Of a stretch of DNA of 64,000 bases, positions 43,769 through 54,411 are shown one piece after another. The DNA is from Cupriavidus campinensis (GTDB lineage: Bacteria > Pseudomonadota > Gammaproteobacteria > Burkholderiales > Burkholderiaceae). Position 1 is the stretch's first letter; every line of letters starts with the position of its first letter. The notes below the pieces were generated by a model. The model made no database searches. It saw only the letters and a list, made by a program, of their open reading frames with translations, and had not been told where the DNA came from. Both the position numbers and the translations under genes were made by a program. Location: assembly GCF_905397395.1 (NCBI RefSeq), contig NZ_CAJPVH010000011.1, positions 1 to 64,000 of the forward strand, given 5' to 3'.

Positions 43769-45796
43769 TCAGCCTTCCCGCAGCCGGCGCCAGAGCGTGG
43801 TAGCACTGATGCCAAGCTGGGCGCAGGCGGCGGTGCGGTTGCCGCCGCACTCGGCCAGCACCCGGCGGATGTGCTCCGCCTGACTCGCCTTGGCCACGCC
43901 GGCCAGCGAGCGGCTCTCTTCCGATGGCGCGGTCAGCATCGCCATCTCCATCTCGATCGGCACCTTTGGCGCCCTTGGCCCCCTGGCCACCCCCTCGCCG
44001 TTCTCCGAAGAAAACAGCTCCGGTACCGCCGCCTGCAACTCACGCTGCAACGCCGCCGGCTGGAGTTCCGCGCCGGCCACCAGCACGGCAATCCGCTCCG
44101 TCACGTTCTCCAGCTCGCGGATATTGCCGGGCCAGGCATAGCGGGTGAGGCGCTCCCGCACCATCGCGGGCAGGCGTTGCGGGGACTGGGTGCCAAGCCG
44201 CTCCTGCGCGCGCCGGTATAGCAGTTCGGCGAGATCGGGCAGATCGGCCACGCGCTCGCGCAGCGGCGGCATTTCTATGCGCAGGATGTTGAGCCGGTAA
44301 TAGAGATCCTGGCGGAAGGTGCCCTCGCGCACCCGCGCGGCGAGGTCACGGTGCGTGGCGGCAATCACGCGCACATTGATCGGCACGGCCTCGATGCCGC
44401 CAATCGGCAGCACCTGCTTTTCCTGCAGCACGCGCAGCAGGCGGGTTTGCAGCGCCGGCGGCATGTCGCCCACCTCGTCGAGGAACAGCGTGCCGTTGTG
44501 GGCCGATTCGAACAGGCCCGCCTTGCCGCCGCGCCGCGCGCCGGTGAACGCGCCTTCCTCGTAGCCGAACAGTTCGGATTCCAGCAGCGATTCCGGAAAT
44601 GCCGCGCAGTTCACCGCGATGAACGGGAAGGCGCGGCGCGGGCTGGCGTCGTGCATGCCCTGCGCCAGCACTTCCTTGCCGGTGCCGCTCTCGCCGCCAA
44701 CCAGCACCGTGGAATCGACCAGCGCGTAGCGCCGTGCCAGCGCGCGCAGGTCGCTCATTGCCGGGGAGGCGCCGGCCAGGTCGTCGAGGCTGTAGCGCAC
44801 CCCGGCCGGCCGGGCGCGGGCGCGCGAGCGCAGGTTGCGGTCGGCGCGATGGATCGCGTTGGCATCCTGAATCGTCAGCACCGCGCCCGTGGTGCCGGCT
44901 TCCCCGACGATGGGGATGCGGTTGACCACCACCATGCGGTCGCCCAGCCGGTGGATGGCCTCCAGCTCGCGCGTGCCGCTTTCCATCACCGCGTCGAGCG
45001 CGAGGCCCGGCGCCAGCGTGGACAGCTTGCGCCCCACGGCCACGCCGGTCGGGGTGCCGAGGAACCGCTCCATGGCCGGATTGAACGCCTGCACGCGGCC
45101 TTCGGTGTCCACGGCGGCCACGCCTTCGTTCAGGTGGGCCAGGATCGTATTCACATAGTCGCGCCGGGTGGATTCGATGCGCCGCAGCCGCGCCGCCTCG
45201 ATGGCATCCTCCAGCGCCAGCCGCACCGCGTTGCCCGAATATAGGAAAACGCCCATCAGGCCGTACTTGTCGGCCAGGTCGGTCACCATGCCCGGCCCCA
45301 CCACCACGCGGATGCCCTCTTCCTTGAGCGCCCGCACGCGCGCGGTGGCGTCATCCTCGGTCAGATAGGTGTAGCGGGGGATGTCGAGCGAGAACGCGCT
45401 CACGAATTCGTCGACTTCGGCGTAGGTTGAGGCATGGGTGACCAGCGCCACCTTCGGCGAAATACGACGCGCCGTGGCCAGCGCGCTCATCACGTCGAAG
45501 CCGGTCACCTTGACCAGCACCACGGGTACATCCACATGCTGGCGCAGATAGGCGCCGTTGGAGCCGCCCGCCACCACCACATCGACACGCCCCTCGCGCG
45601 CCTCGCGGTTGATGGCACTGGCGGCGGCCTCGAAGGCCCGCCCAACGATGCGGAACTCCGCCCGGGCCGCGTAGGCCGGGATCAATTCGGCGAAGGCCCG
45701 CGAGAGACGGCTGATGCCCATCGCCCAGATCCGGGGACGGCCACCGGCCGGCATGGCGGGCGCGTGGAGGGGCGCGGAGGAAGGCAGGAGACTCAT
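43769..45796 (-). CDS. prpR: PrpR, sigma-54-dependent activator of propionate catabolism
   Basis: 675 residues. The PrpR_N sensor domain comes first (about 15-185; 'IWAMGISRLSRAFAELIPAY', 'VVVAGGSNGAYL'), then a PAS-like domain (about 215-320), the AAA+ domain with Walker A 'GGESGTGKE' (about 366) and the sigma-54 contact motif 'GAFTGA' (about 415), and a Fis-type helix-turn-helix at the end ('NRTAACAQLGISATTLWRRL'). It activates the divergent prpBC-acnD-prpF operon when 2-methylcitrate is present. The start at 45796 is chosen by family length; the frame is open to 45910 through the regulatory region. Confidence 0.95.
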   Translation of the reverse strand: MSLLPSSAPLHAPAMPAGGRPRIWAMGISRLSRAFAELIPAYAARAEFRIVGRAFEAAASAINREAREGRVDVVVAGGSNGAYLRQHVDVPVVLVKVTGFDVMSALATARRISPKVALVTHASTYAEVDEFVSAFSLDIPRYTYLTEDDATARVRALKEEGIRVVVGPGMVTDLADKYGLMGVFLYSGNAVRLALEDAIEAARLRRIESTRRDYVNTILAHLNEGVAAVDTEGRVQAFNPAMERFLGTPTGVAVGRKLSTLAPGLALDAVMESGTRELEAIHRLGDRMVVVNRIPIVGEAGTTGAVLTIQDANAIHRADRNLRSRARARPAGVRYSLDDLAGASPAMSDLRALARRYALVDSTVLVGGESGTGKEVLAQGMHDASPRRAFPFIAVNCAAFPESLLESELFGYEEGAFTGARRGGKAGLFESAHNGTLFLDEVGDMPPALQTRLLRVLQEKQVLPIGGIEAVPINVRVIAATHRDLAARVREGTFRQDLYYRLNILRIEMPPLRERVADLPDLAELLYRRAQERLGTQSPQRLPAMVRERLTRYAWPGNIRELENVTERIAVLVAGAELQPAALQRELQAAVPELFSSENGEGVARGPRAPKVPIEMEMAMLTAPSEESRSLAGVAKASQAEHIRRVLAECGGNRTAACAQLGISATTLWRRLREG

Positions 45797-45866
45797 GATG
45801 GGAACGGCGTATAGTCGGTCTGCATTGTGCGCCGGCTGGTGGAATCTTTCAACTCTGAACACCTTG

Positions 45867-45884
45867 CATTTCAAAGTTGAAATG
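45867..45884. promoter_or_regulatory. Palindrome, putative PrpR-binding site
   Basis: CATTTCAA (45867-45874), AG, TTGAAATG (45877-45884): two perfect 8-bp arms. It lies about 120 bp upstream of the -24 element of the prpB promoter and about 70 bp upstream of the prpR start, a normal distance for an enhancer-binding activator. A half-like TTTCAACT lies just upstream (45847-45854). A second inverted repeat, TCATCG-N8-CGATGA, is at 45932-45951 and might serve as a bend or further site. Confidence 0.7.
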
Positions 45885-46005
45885 TGAATGTGACGCAAAC
45901 GCCGATGCAATAGCTGTCAGAATGGTTTAATTCATCGACATAACACGATGATTTAAAAGCAAATATCCATTTTCGCACGATCGTTTCGGAACACCCGCGT
46001 TCGCA

Positions 46006-46020
46006 TGGCACACCCCTTGC
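46006..46020 (+). promoter_or_regulatory. Sigma-54 (-24/-12) promoter of the prp operon
   Basis: TGGCAC (46006-46011), five bases, TTGC (46017-46020) matches the sigma-54 consensus, with the invariant GG and GC ten bases apart. Transcription would start near 46032, leaving a leader of about 40 nt before prpB. It agrees with the divergent PrpR being a sigma-54 activator with an intact GAFTGA motif. Confidence 0.88.
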
Positions 46021-46072
46021 GCTCTATCTGGCCGCTCTCAATGAGATTCCAGAACATTCCAAGCACACGCCC

Positions 46073-46981
46073 ATGACCTATTCCGCCTCCGAACTCGCCC
46101 GCTCCGCTGGCGCCCGCTTCCGCCAGGCCCTGGCCGACGAAAGCCCGCTGCAGATTCCCGGCACCATCAACGCCAATCACGCGCTGCTGGCCAAGCGCGC
46201 GGGTTATCGCGCCATCTACCTGTCCGGTGGCGGCGTGGCCGCGGGCTCGCTCGGCCTGCCCGACCTGGGCATCTCCAACCTGGATGACGTGCTGACCGAC
46301 ATCCGCCGCATTACCGATGTCTGCGACACCCCGCTGCTGGTGGACGTGGATACCGGCTTCGGCGCCTCGGCCTTCAACGTGGCCCGCACCACGCGCTCGC
46401 TGATCAAGTTCGGTGCCGCCGCGATGCACATCGAGGACCAGGTCGGCGCCAAGCGCTGCGGCCACCGTCCGGGCAAGGAAATCGTCACCCAGGGCGAAAT
46501 GGTCGACCGCATCAAGGCCGCCGTCGATGCCCGCACGGACGAGAATTTCGTCATCATGGCCCGCACCGACGCGCTGGCCGTGGAAGGCCTCGACAAGGCC
46601 ATCGAACGTGCCGTGGCCTGCGCGGAAGCCGGCGCCGACGCCATCTTCCCCGAAGCCATGACCGACCTCGACATGTACCGCCGTTTTGTCGATGCCGTGA
46701 AGGTGCCGGTGCTGGCCAACCTGACCGAATTCGGCGCCACCCCGTATTTCACGCTCGACGACCTGCGCAGCGTGGGCGTGGCGATGTCGCTCTACCCGCT
46801 CTCCGCGTTCCGCGCCATGAACAAGGCCGCCGAGAACGTGTACGAGGCGATCCGCCGGGACGGCACGCAAAAGAACGTGGTCAGCACCATGCAGACCCGC
46901 GCCGAACTGTACGAGCGCATCGGCTACCATGATTACGAGCAGAAGCTCGACGCGCTGTTCGCGCAGGGCAAGGCCAAGTAA
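46073..46981 (+). CDS. prpB: 2-Methylisocitrate lyase
   Basis: 302 residues, normal length. 'LVDVDTGFG' (about 89-97) supplies Mg-binding aspartates and 'KRCGH' (127-131) carries the catalytic Cys129. The enzyme splits 2-methylisocitrate to pyruvate and succinate, the last step of the 2-methylcitrate cycle. First gene of the operon behind the sigma-54 promoter. Confidence 0.97.
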   Translation: MTYSASELARSAGARFRQALADESPLQIPGTINANHALLAKRAGYRAIYLSGGGVAAGSLGLPDLGISNLDDVLTDIRRITDVCDTPLLVDVDTGFGASAFNVARTTRSLIKFGAAAMHIEDQVGAKRCGHRPGKEIVTQGEMVDRIKAAVDARTDENFVIMARTDALAVEGLDKAIERAVACAEAGADAIFPEAMTDLDMYRRFVDAVKVPVLANLTEFGATPYFTLDDLRSVGVAMSLYPLSAFRAMNKAAENVYEAIRRDGTQKNVVSTMQTRAELYERIGYHDYEQKLDALFAQGKAK

Positions 46982-47070
46982 GCCATTCCGCGCGACACCA
47001 TCCGCATCGACCTACCACTATCTGCACCCATCTGCACCAATCAGCACCCAGACCAACAAGGAGACCCACA

Positions 47071-48225
47071 ATGTCCGAAGCTCAACCGCTCGCCACGCCC
47101 AAGCCCAAGAAGTCCGTCGCCCTGTCCGGCGTGACCGCGGGGAATACCGCGCTTTGCACCGTGGGCCGCAGCGGCAATGACCTGCACTATCGCGGCTACG
47201 ACATCCTGGACATCGCCGATACCTGCGAATTCGAGGAAATCGCCCATCTGCTGGTGCACGGCAAGCTGCCGACCAAGTCCGAACTGGCCGCCTACAAGGC
47301 CAAGCTGAAGTCCCTGCGCGGCCTGCCCGCCAACGTCAAGGCCGCGCTGGAATGGGTACCGGCCAGCGCCCACCCGATGGATGTGATGCGCACGGGCGTG
47401 TCGGTCCTCGGCAACGTGCTGCCCGAGAAGGACGACCACAACACGCCGGGCGCGCGCGACATCGCGGACCAGCTGATGGCCAGCCTCGGCTCGATGCTGC
47501 TGTACTGGTATCACTACAGCCACAACGGCCGCCGCATCGAGGTGGAGACGGACGATGATTCCATCGGCGCCCACTTCCTGCACCTGCTGCACGGCAAGGC
47601 GCCGTCCAAGCTGTGGGAACGCGCGATGCAGACCTCGCTGATCCTCTACGCGGAGCACGAGTTCAACGCCTCCACCTTCACGGCCCGCGTGATTGCCGGC
47701 ACGGGCTCGGACATGCATTCGTCGATCTGCGGCGCCATCGGCGCACTGCGCGGCCCGAAGCATGGCGGCGCCAATGAAGTGGCGTTCGAGATCCAGAAGC
47801 GCTACGACACCCCGGACGAAGCCGAGGCCGACGTGCGCCGCCGCGTGGAGAACAAGGAAGTCGTGATCGGCTTCGGCCACCCGGTGTACACCACCGGCGA
47901 CCCGCGCAACCAGGTGATCAAGGAAGTGGCGCGCAAGCTGTCGAAGGACGCCGGCTCGACCAAGATGTTCAGCATCGCCGAGCGCCTGGAAACGGTGATG
48001 TGGGACGCCAAGAAGATGTTCCCGAACCTCGACTGGTTCAGCGCCGTGAGCTACCACATGATGGGCGTGCCGACGGCGATGTTCACGCCGCTGTTCGTCA
48101 TCGCCCGCACCTCGGGCTGGGCCGCGCACATCATCGAGCAGCGGATCGACAACAAGATCATCCGCCCGAGCGCCAACTACACGGGGCCCGAGAACCTCAA
48201 GTTCGTGCCGATCGAGAAGCGCTGA
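47071..48225 (+). CDS. prpC: 2-Methylcitrate synthase
   Basis: 384 residues of the citrate synthase family, methylcitrate type. '[13 protein letters not shown]' contains an active-site histidine, and '[20 protein letters not shown]' the substrate-binding histidine segment. It condenses propionyl-CoA with oxaloacetate. AAGGAG lies about 9 nt before the ATG. The 89-bp gap after prpB contains a loose 'ATCTGCACC' repeat (about 47017-47049). Confidence 0.97.
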   Translation: MSEAQPLATPKPKKSVALSGVTAGNTALCTVGRSGNDLHYRGYDILDIADTCEFEEIAHLLVHGKLPTKSELAAYKAKLKSLRGLPANVKAALEWVPASAHPMDVMRTGVSVLGNVLPEKDDHNTPGARDIADQLMASLGSMLLYWYHYSHNGRRIEVETDDDSIGAHFLHLLHGKAPSKLWERAMQTSLILYAEHEFNASTFTARVIAGTGSDMHSSICGAIGALRGPKHGGANEVAFEIQKRYDTPDEAEADVRRRVENKEVVIGFGHPVYTTGDPRNQVIKEVARKLSKDAGSTKMFSIAERLETVMWDAKKMFPNLDWFSAVSYHMMGVPTAMFTPLFVIARTSGWAAHIIEQRIDNKIIRPSANYTGPENLKFVPIEKR

Positions 48226-48291
48226 CCGGTGCCGCGCGGGGCGCCCTGCCCCGCGCCGCCCGCCACGGACGCTCCATAACTACCCCACGCC

Positions 48292-50889
48292 ATGAACACT
48301 GCCTTCCGCAAGCCGCTGCCCGGCACCAAACTGGACTACTTCGACGCGCGCGCCGCCGTGGAAGCCATCCAGCCGGGCGCCTATGACAAGCTGCCCTACA
48401 CCTCGCGCGTGCTGGCCGAGAACCTCGTGCGCCGCTGCGACCCGGCCACGCTGACCGCCTCGCTGCAACAATTGATCGAGCGCAAGCGCGAGCTGGACTT
48501 CCCATGGTTCCCCGCGCGCGTGGTCTGCCACGACATCCTGGGCCAGACCGCGCTGGTGGACCTGGCCGGCCTGCGCGACGCCATTGCCGACCAGGGCGGC
48601 GACCCCGCGCTGGTCAACCCGGTGGTGCCGGTGCAACTGATCGTCGATCACTCGCTCGCCGTGGAATGCGGCGGCTTCGATCCCGATGCGTTCACCAAGA
48701 ACCGCGCCATCGAAGACCGGCGCAACGAAGACCGTTTCGATTTCATCAACTGGACCAAGAAGGCGTTCCGCAATGTGGACGTCATCCCGCCGGGCAACGG
48801 CATCATGCACCAGATCAATCTGGAGCGGATGTCGCCGGTGATCCACGCCGAACAGGGCGTGGCCTACCCCGATACCGTGGTCGGCACTGACAGCCACACG
48901 CCGCACGTGGACGCGCTGGGCGTGATCGCCATTGGCGTGGGCGGCCTGGAGGCCGAAAACGTGATGCTGGGCCGCGCGTCGTGGATGCGCCTGCCTGACA
49001 TCGTCGGCGTGGAGTTGTCCGGCAAGCGCCAGCCCGGCATTACCGCCACCGACATCGTGCTGGCCCTGACCGAGTTCCTGCGCAAGGAGAAGGTGGTCGG
49101 CGCCTATCTGGAATTCCGCGGCGAAGGTGCCTCAAGCCTCACATTGGGCGATCGCGCGACCATCTCGAACATGGCCCCCGAGTACGGCGCCACGGCCGCG
49201 ATGTTCTATATCGACGAGCAGACGCTGTCCTACCTGCGCCTGACCGGCCGCGAGGACGCGCAGGTCGCGCTGGTGGAAACCTACGCCAGGACCGCCGGCC
49301 TGTGGGCGGACTCGCTGGCCAACGCCGAGTACGAGCGCACGCTGCATTTCGACCTGTCCACCGTAGTCCGCAACATGGCCGGCCCGTCGAACCCGCACAA
49401 GCGGCTGCCGACGTCCGACCTGGCCGCGCGCGGCATCGCCGGGCATTGGGACGACGTGCCGGGCCAAATGCCCGATGGCGCGGTCATCATCGCCGCCATT
49501 ACCAGCTGCACCAATACCAGCAACCCGCGCAACGTGATTGCGGCGGCACTTCTGGCTCGCAACGCCAACGCGCACGGGCTGACGCGCAAGCCGTGGGTCA
49601 AGTCGTCGCTGGCGCCGGGCTCGAAAGCCGTCGAACTCTATCTCGAGGAAGCCAAGCTGCTGCCGGACCTCGAAAAGCTCGGCTTCGGCATCGTCGCCTT
49701 CGCCTGCACCACCTGCAACGGCATGTCCGGCGCGCTCGATCCGGTGATCCAGAAGGAGATCGTCGACCGCGACCTGTACGCCACGGCAGTGCTGTCCGGC
49801 AACCGCAACTTCGACGGCCGCATCCACCCGTACGCCAAGCAGGCGTTCCTGGCCTCGCCGCCGCTGGTGGTGGCCTACGCCATCGCCGGCACGATCCGCT
49901 TCGACATCGAACGCGACGCGCTGGGCAAGGACGCCGACGGCAAGCCGGTCTACCTGAAGGACATCTGGCCGAGCGACGAGGAAATCGACGAAATCGTCGC
50001 CAAGAGCGTGAAGCCGGAGCAGTTCCGCAAGGTGTACGAGCCGATGTTCGCCATCTCGGTGGACCAGGGCGAGGCCGTGAGCCCGCTCTACGACTGGCGC
50101 GCCCAGAGCACCTACATCCGCCGTCCGCCGTACTGGGAAGGCGCGCTGGCCGGCGAGCGTACGCTGCGGGGCATGCGGCCGCTGGCAGTGCTCGGTGACA
50201 ACATCACCACGGACCACCTGTCGCCGTCGAACGCCATCATGCTGAACAGCGCGGCCGGCGAGTACCTGGCGAAGATGGGCCTGCCCGAGGAAGACTTCAA
50301 CTCGTACGCCACGCACCGGGGCGACCACCTGACCGCCCAGCGCGCCACCTTCGCCAACCCCACGCTCATCAACGAGATGGCGGTGGTGGATGGCGCGATC
50401 AAGAAGGGGTCCCTGACGCGGATCGAGCCGGAAGGCAAGGTTGTGCGCATGTGGGAAGCCATCGAGACCTATATGGAGCGCAAGCAGCCGCTGATCGTGG
50501 TGGCCGGGGCCGACTATGGCCAGGGGTCGTCGCGTGACTGGGCGGCCAAGGGCGTGCGGCTGGCCGGCGTTGAGGCCATCGTGGCCGAGGGCTTCGAGCG
50601 CATTCACCGTACCAACCTGATTGGCATGGGCGTGCTGCCGGTGGAGTTCAAGCCGGGGGTGAACCGCACCTCGCTGGGCCTGGACGGCACCGAGACGTTC
50701 GACATCGTCGGCGCCCGCAAGCCGCGCGCGGAGCTGACGCTGGTGATCCATCGCAAGAACGGCGAGCGCGTGGATGTACCCGTGCAGTGCCGGCTGGACA
50801 CCGCCGAGGAAGTGTCGATCTACGAGGCCGGCGGCGTGCTGCAACGGTTTGCGCAGGACTTCCTGGAATCGGCGCGTGCCGCAGCTTGA
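48292..50889 (+). CDS. acnD: Fe/S-dependent 2-methylcitrate dehydratase AcnD
   Basis: 865 residues of the aconitase family. [4Fe-4S] ligands are seen in 'ITSCTNTSNPRN' and 'ACTTCNGMSG', and the active-site serine region in 'GQGSSRDWAAKG'. AcnD dehydrates 2-methylcitrate to an aconitate isomer and needs PrpF to complete conversion to the cis isomer; it replaces PrpD in this version of the pathway. It lies 66 bp after prpC in the same operon. Confidence 0.97.
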   Translation: MNTAFRKPLPGTKLDYFDARAAVEAIQPGAYDKLPYTSRVLAENLVRRCDPATLTASLQQLIERKRELDFPWFPARVVCHDILGQTALVDLAGLRDAIADQGGDPALVNPVVPVQLIVDHSLAVECGGFDPDAFTKNRAIEDRRNEDRFDFINWTKKAFRNVDVIPPGNGIMHQINLERMSPVIHAEQGVAYPDTVVGTDSHTPHVDALGVIAIGVGGLEAENVMLGRASWMRLPDIVGVELSGKRQPGITATDIVLALTEFLRKEKVVGAYLEFRGEGASSLTLGDRATISNMAPEYGATAAMFYIDEQTLSYLRLTGREDAQVALVETYARTAGLWADSLANAEYERTLHFDLSTVVRNMAGPSNPHKRLPTSDLAARGIAGHWDDVPGQMPDGAVIIAAITSCTNTSNPRNVIAAALLARNANAHGLTRKPWVKSSLAPGSKAVELYLEEAKLLPDLEKLGFGIVAFACTTCNGMSGALDPVIQKEIVDRDLYATAVLSGNRNFDGRIHPYAKQAFLASPPLVVAYAIAGTIRFDIERDALGKDADGKPVYLKDIWPSDEEIDEIVAKSVKPEQFRKVYEPMFAISVDQGEAVSPLYDWRAQSTYIRRPPYWEGALAGERTLRGMRPLAVLGDNITTDHLSPSNAIMLNSAAGEYLAKMGLPEEDFNSYATHRGDHLTAQRATFANPTLINEMAVVDGAIKKGSLTRIEPEGKVVRMWEAIETYMERKQPLIVVAGADYGQGSSRDWAAKGVRLAGVEAIVAEGFERIHRTNLIGMGVLPVEFKPGVNRTSLGLDGTETFDIVGARKPRAELTLVIHRKNGERVDVPVQCRLDTAEEVSIYEAGGVLQRFAQDFLESARAAA

Positions 50890-50917
50890 TGGGAATTCAC
50901 CGGAAACTGGACGAAGC

Positions 50918-52114
50918 ATGACTCACGTAGCGCAAGTCAAGATTCCCGCCACCTACATGCGTGGCGGCACCAGCAAGGGCGTCTTTTTCCGCCTGCAGGA
51001 CCTGCCCGAGGCCGCGCGCGTGCCCGGCGCGGCGCGTGACAAGCTGCTGATGCGCGTCATCGGCAGCCCGGACCCGTACGGCAAGCAGATCGACGGCATG
51101 GGCGCAGCCACGTCGAGCACCAGCAAGACGGTCATCATCAGTGCCAGCACGCGGCCGGACCACGACGTGGACTACCTGTTCGGCCAGGTGTCGATCGACC
51201 AGCCGTTCATCGACTGGAGCGGCAACTGCGGCAACCTCTCCGCCGCCGTGGGGCCGTTTGCCATCAGCAACGGCTTTATCGATGCCGCACGCATCCCGCG
51301 CAGCGGCAGCGGCGTGGTCACCGTGCGGATCTGGCAGGCCAATATCGGCAAGACCATCGTCGCGCACGTGCCGGTGACGGACGGCGCGGTGCAGGAAACC
51401 GGTGATTTCGAGCTGGACGGGGTGACCTTCCCGGCCGCCGAGGTGCAACTGGAGTTCATGGACCCCGCCGAGGAAGGCGATGATGGCGGCGGCGCGATGT
51501 TCCCGACCGGCAACCTCGTCGATGACCTGGAAGTGCCCGGCGTGGGCACGCTCAAGGCAACGATGATCAACGCCGGCATTCCGACGATTTTTGTCGATGC
51601 CGACGCCATCGGCTACACCGGCACGGAGCTGCAGGACGCCATCAACGGCGACCCGAAGGCGCTGGCGATGTTCGAGACCATCCGGGCGTACGGTGCAAAG
51701 CGCATGGGGCTGATCCGTGACATCGACGAAGCCGCGCGGCGCCAGCACACGCCGAAGGTGGCGTTCGTGGCGCGGCCGGCCACGTACACGGCGTCCAGCG
51801 GCAAGGCCGTCAACGCCGGCGACGTGGACCTGCTGGTGCGCGCGCTGTCGATGGGCAAGCTGCACCACGCCATGATGGGCACGGCGGCGGTGGCTATCGG
51901 CACTGCGGCGGCGGTGCCGGGCACGCTGGTCAACCTCGCAGCCGGCGGCGGCGAGCGCGAGGCCGTGCGCTTCGGGCATCCGTCCGGCACGCTGCGGGTG
52001 GGCGCGCAGGCCAGCCAGGCCGACGGCCAGTGGACCGTCACCAAGGCCATCATGAGCCGCAGCGCACGCGTGCTGATGGAAGGCTGGGTGCGCGTGCCGG
52101 GCGACGCTTTCTGA
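50918..52114 (+). CDS. prpF: 2-Methylaconitate isomerase PrpF
   Basis: 398 residues of the PrpF/AcnD-accessory family. The N-terminal 'YMRGGTSKGVFF' (about residues 13-24) is diagnostic; it isomerises the methylaconitate made by AcnD. It starts 28 bp after acnD. The frame is open further upstream inside acnD, but the family begins at 50918. A long hairpin terminator follows. Confidence 0.96.
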   Translation: MTHVAQVKIPATYMRGGTSKGVFFRLQDLPEAARVPGAARDKLLMRVIGSPDPYGKQIDGMGAATSSTSKTVIISASTRPDHDVDYLFGQVSIDQPFIDWSGNCGNLSAAVGPFAISNGFIDAARIPRSGSGVVTVRIWQANIGKTIVAHVPVTDGAVQETGDFELDGVTFPAAEVQLEFMDPAEEGDDGGGAMFPTGNLVDDLEVPGVGTLKATMINAGIPTIFVDADAIGYTGTELQDAINGDPKALAMFETIRAYGAKRMGLIRDIDEAARRQHTPKVAFVARPATYTASSGKAVNAGDVDLLVRALSMGKLHHAMMGTAAVAIGTAAAVPGTLVNLAAGGGEREAVRFGHPSGTLRVGAQASQADGQWTVTKAIMSRSARVLMEGWVRVPGDAF

Positions 52115-52154
52115 TCCTTTCGCCCGACTCGTCCCGGACTCGTAATTCCTCTAA

Positions 52155-52196
52155 AAAGCGGCATCCTTCCCCCCGGGGAGGATGCCGCTTTGTCTT
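52155..52196 (+). terminator. Rho-independent terminator of the prp operon
   Basis: Perfect 13-bp stem AAAGCGGCATCCT (52155-52167) / AGGATGCCGCTTT (52179-52191), with a GC-rich apex and a tail TGTCTT. The stem itself ends in T residues on both strands, so it may act in both directions. Confidence 0.85.
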
Positions 52197-52302
52197 ATGG
52201 GGCATACGTTTGCGGGCTATCTCACTGGCGTGGCGGTTGTCGACGCAACCCGCGCCGGTGGGTATAGTGCTCGCTCCGTCCGACGCCGGACGGTATCCAT
52301 GA

Positions 52303-53514
<1,212 letters not shown>

Positions 53515-53540
53515 TGTCCCCCGCCCCTTCCTGCTTGCGG

Positions 53541-53565
53541 GAGGGGGCATCCTCACTGCCCCCTC
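53541..53565. terminator. Hairpin between asparaginase and thioesterase genes
   Basis: Perfect 9-bp stem GAGGGGGCA (53541-53549) / TGCCCCCTC (53557-53565), 7-nt loop, overlapping the stop codon of the convergent thioesterase gene. No T tract follows on the plus strand (AAAAC) or minus strand, so termination is plausible but not certain. Confidence 0.4.
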
Positions 53566-53998
53566 AAAACAGCGCCGTGGTCATCAGCGCCTTGGCCACC
53601 AGCGGCCCCTCGTCGGCGCCGTCGGCGTAGACCGATACCTCGAGCGACACCTGCCGCTTGCCCCGGCGGATCACCTCCGCCACCGCGCGCAAGGCCACGC
53701 CATCGGCGGGCGCCAGATACTGGATCGACAGCGCCCCGGTGGCGCCGCCGCGTACCACCTCCAGATCCACGTTCGAGAACGCAGCCGCGGCGCCAGCCAC
53801 GTCGATCAGCGTGGCGATCACTCCGCCATGCACGACCTTGCGCACCGTGACGTTGTTCGGGCTGAACGGCAGCACCAGTTCCACGCGGTCTACCGCCAGC
53901 GCATCCAGGCGGATGCCCAGCGTGCGCGCCACCGGCGATTCCATCAGCACGGACGCCACCATCGCGGCCAGACGCGGGTCCACGGTCGATTCAGGCAT
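53564..53998 (-). CDS. PaaI-family (hotdog) thioesterase
   Basis: 144 residues. The hotdog-fold segment 'VVHGGVIATLIDVAGAAAAF' (about residues 54-73) and 'LSIQYLAPAD' are typical of acyl-CoA thioesterases of the PaaI/YbgC type. The ATG at 53998 gives family-like length; the frame is open to 54115. Substrate unknown. It is a single gene between convergent asparaginase and divergent DUF1289 gene. Confidence 0.9.
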   Translation of the reverse strand: MPESTVDPRLAAMVASVLMESPVARTLGIRLDALAVDRVELVLPFSPNNVTVRKVVHGGVIATLIDVAGAAAAFSNVDLEVVRGGATGALSIQYLAPADGVALRAVAEVIRRGKRQVSLEVSVYADGADEGPLVAKALMTTALF

Positions 53999-54186
53999 GG
54001 CAAGGCTCCAGAACATACGGCATGGGACGAATTCGATTCCACCCAGCGTAGCCGGCGCTGCCCATTCGCTCAATGACCTGATGGGTAGTTGAACGTCCTG
54101 AGCCTCCGGCAGCACACCCAGCCGCCGGGGCGTCGGCCGGTATAATGGCCCCCCAATCGTTCCTGCCGTTCCCGCCCCGCCTCTGC

Positions 54187-54411
54187 ATGCCTGCCGAACC
54201 GTCCGACATTACCGAAGCCCAGGGTCTCAGCGACCGGCCCGACAGCCCCTGCATCGGCATCTGCTCCACCTTGTTCGATGAGATCTGCCAGGGTTGCGGC
54301 CGCACCGCCGCCGAGGTCAGTAACTGGGTGTTCTACTCCGATGCCGAAAAGCAGGTGATCTGGGACCGCATCACGCGCGAGGGCACCGCGCGCCGCTTCA
54401 GCCAGGGCTGA
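54187..54411 (+). CDS. DUF1289 domain protein
   Basis: 74 residues. The four cysteines of the domain are C22, C26, C34 and C37 ('PCIGICSTLFDEICQGCGRT'), followed by 'EVSNWVFYSDAEKQVIW', a probable metal- or cluster-binding module of unknown function. The ATG at 54187 is preferred to 54145; a consensus TATAAT at 54141-54146 would be a suitable -10 and lies over that upstream codon, though no good -35 is seen. Its end overlaps the convergent MOSC gene by 14 bp. Confidence 0.9.
   Translation: MPAEPSDITEAQGLSDRPDSPCIGICSTLFDEICQGCGRTAAEVSNWVFYSDAEKQVIWDRITREGTARRFSQG

Noticed and set aside
52237..52268. Possible sigma-70 promoter for the asparaginase gene (TTGTCG and TATAGT)
   Set aside because: The spacer is 20 bp and the -35 is weak; TATAGT alone is not enough.
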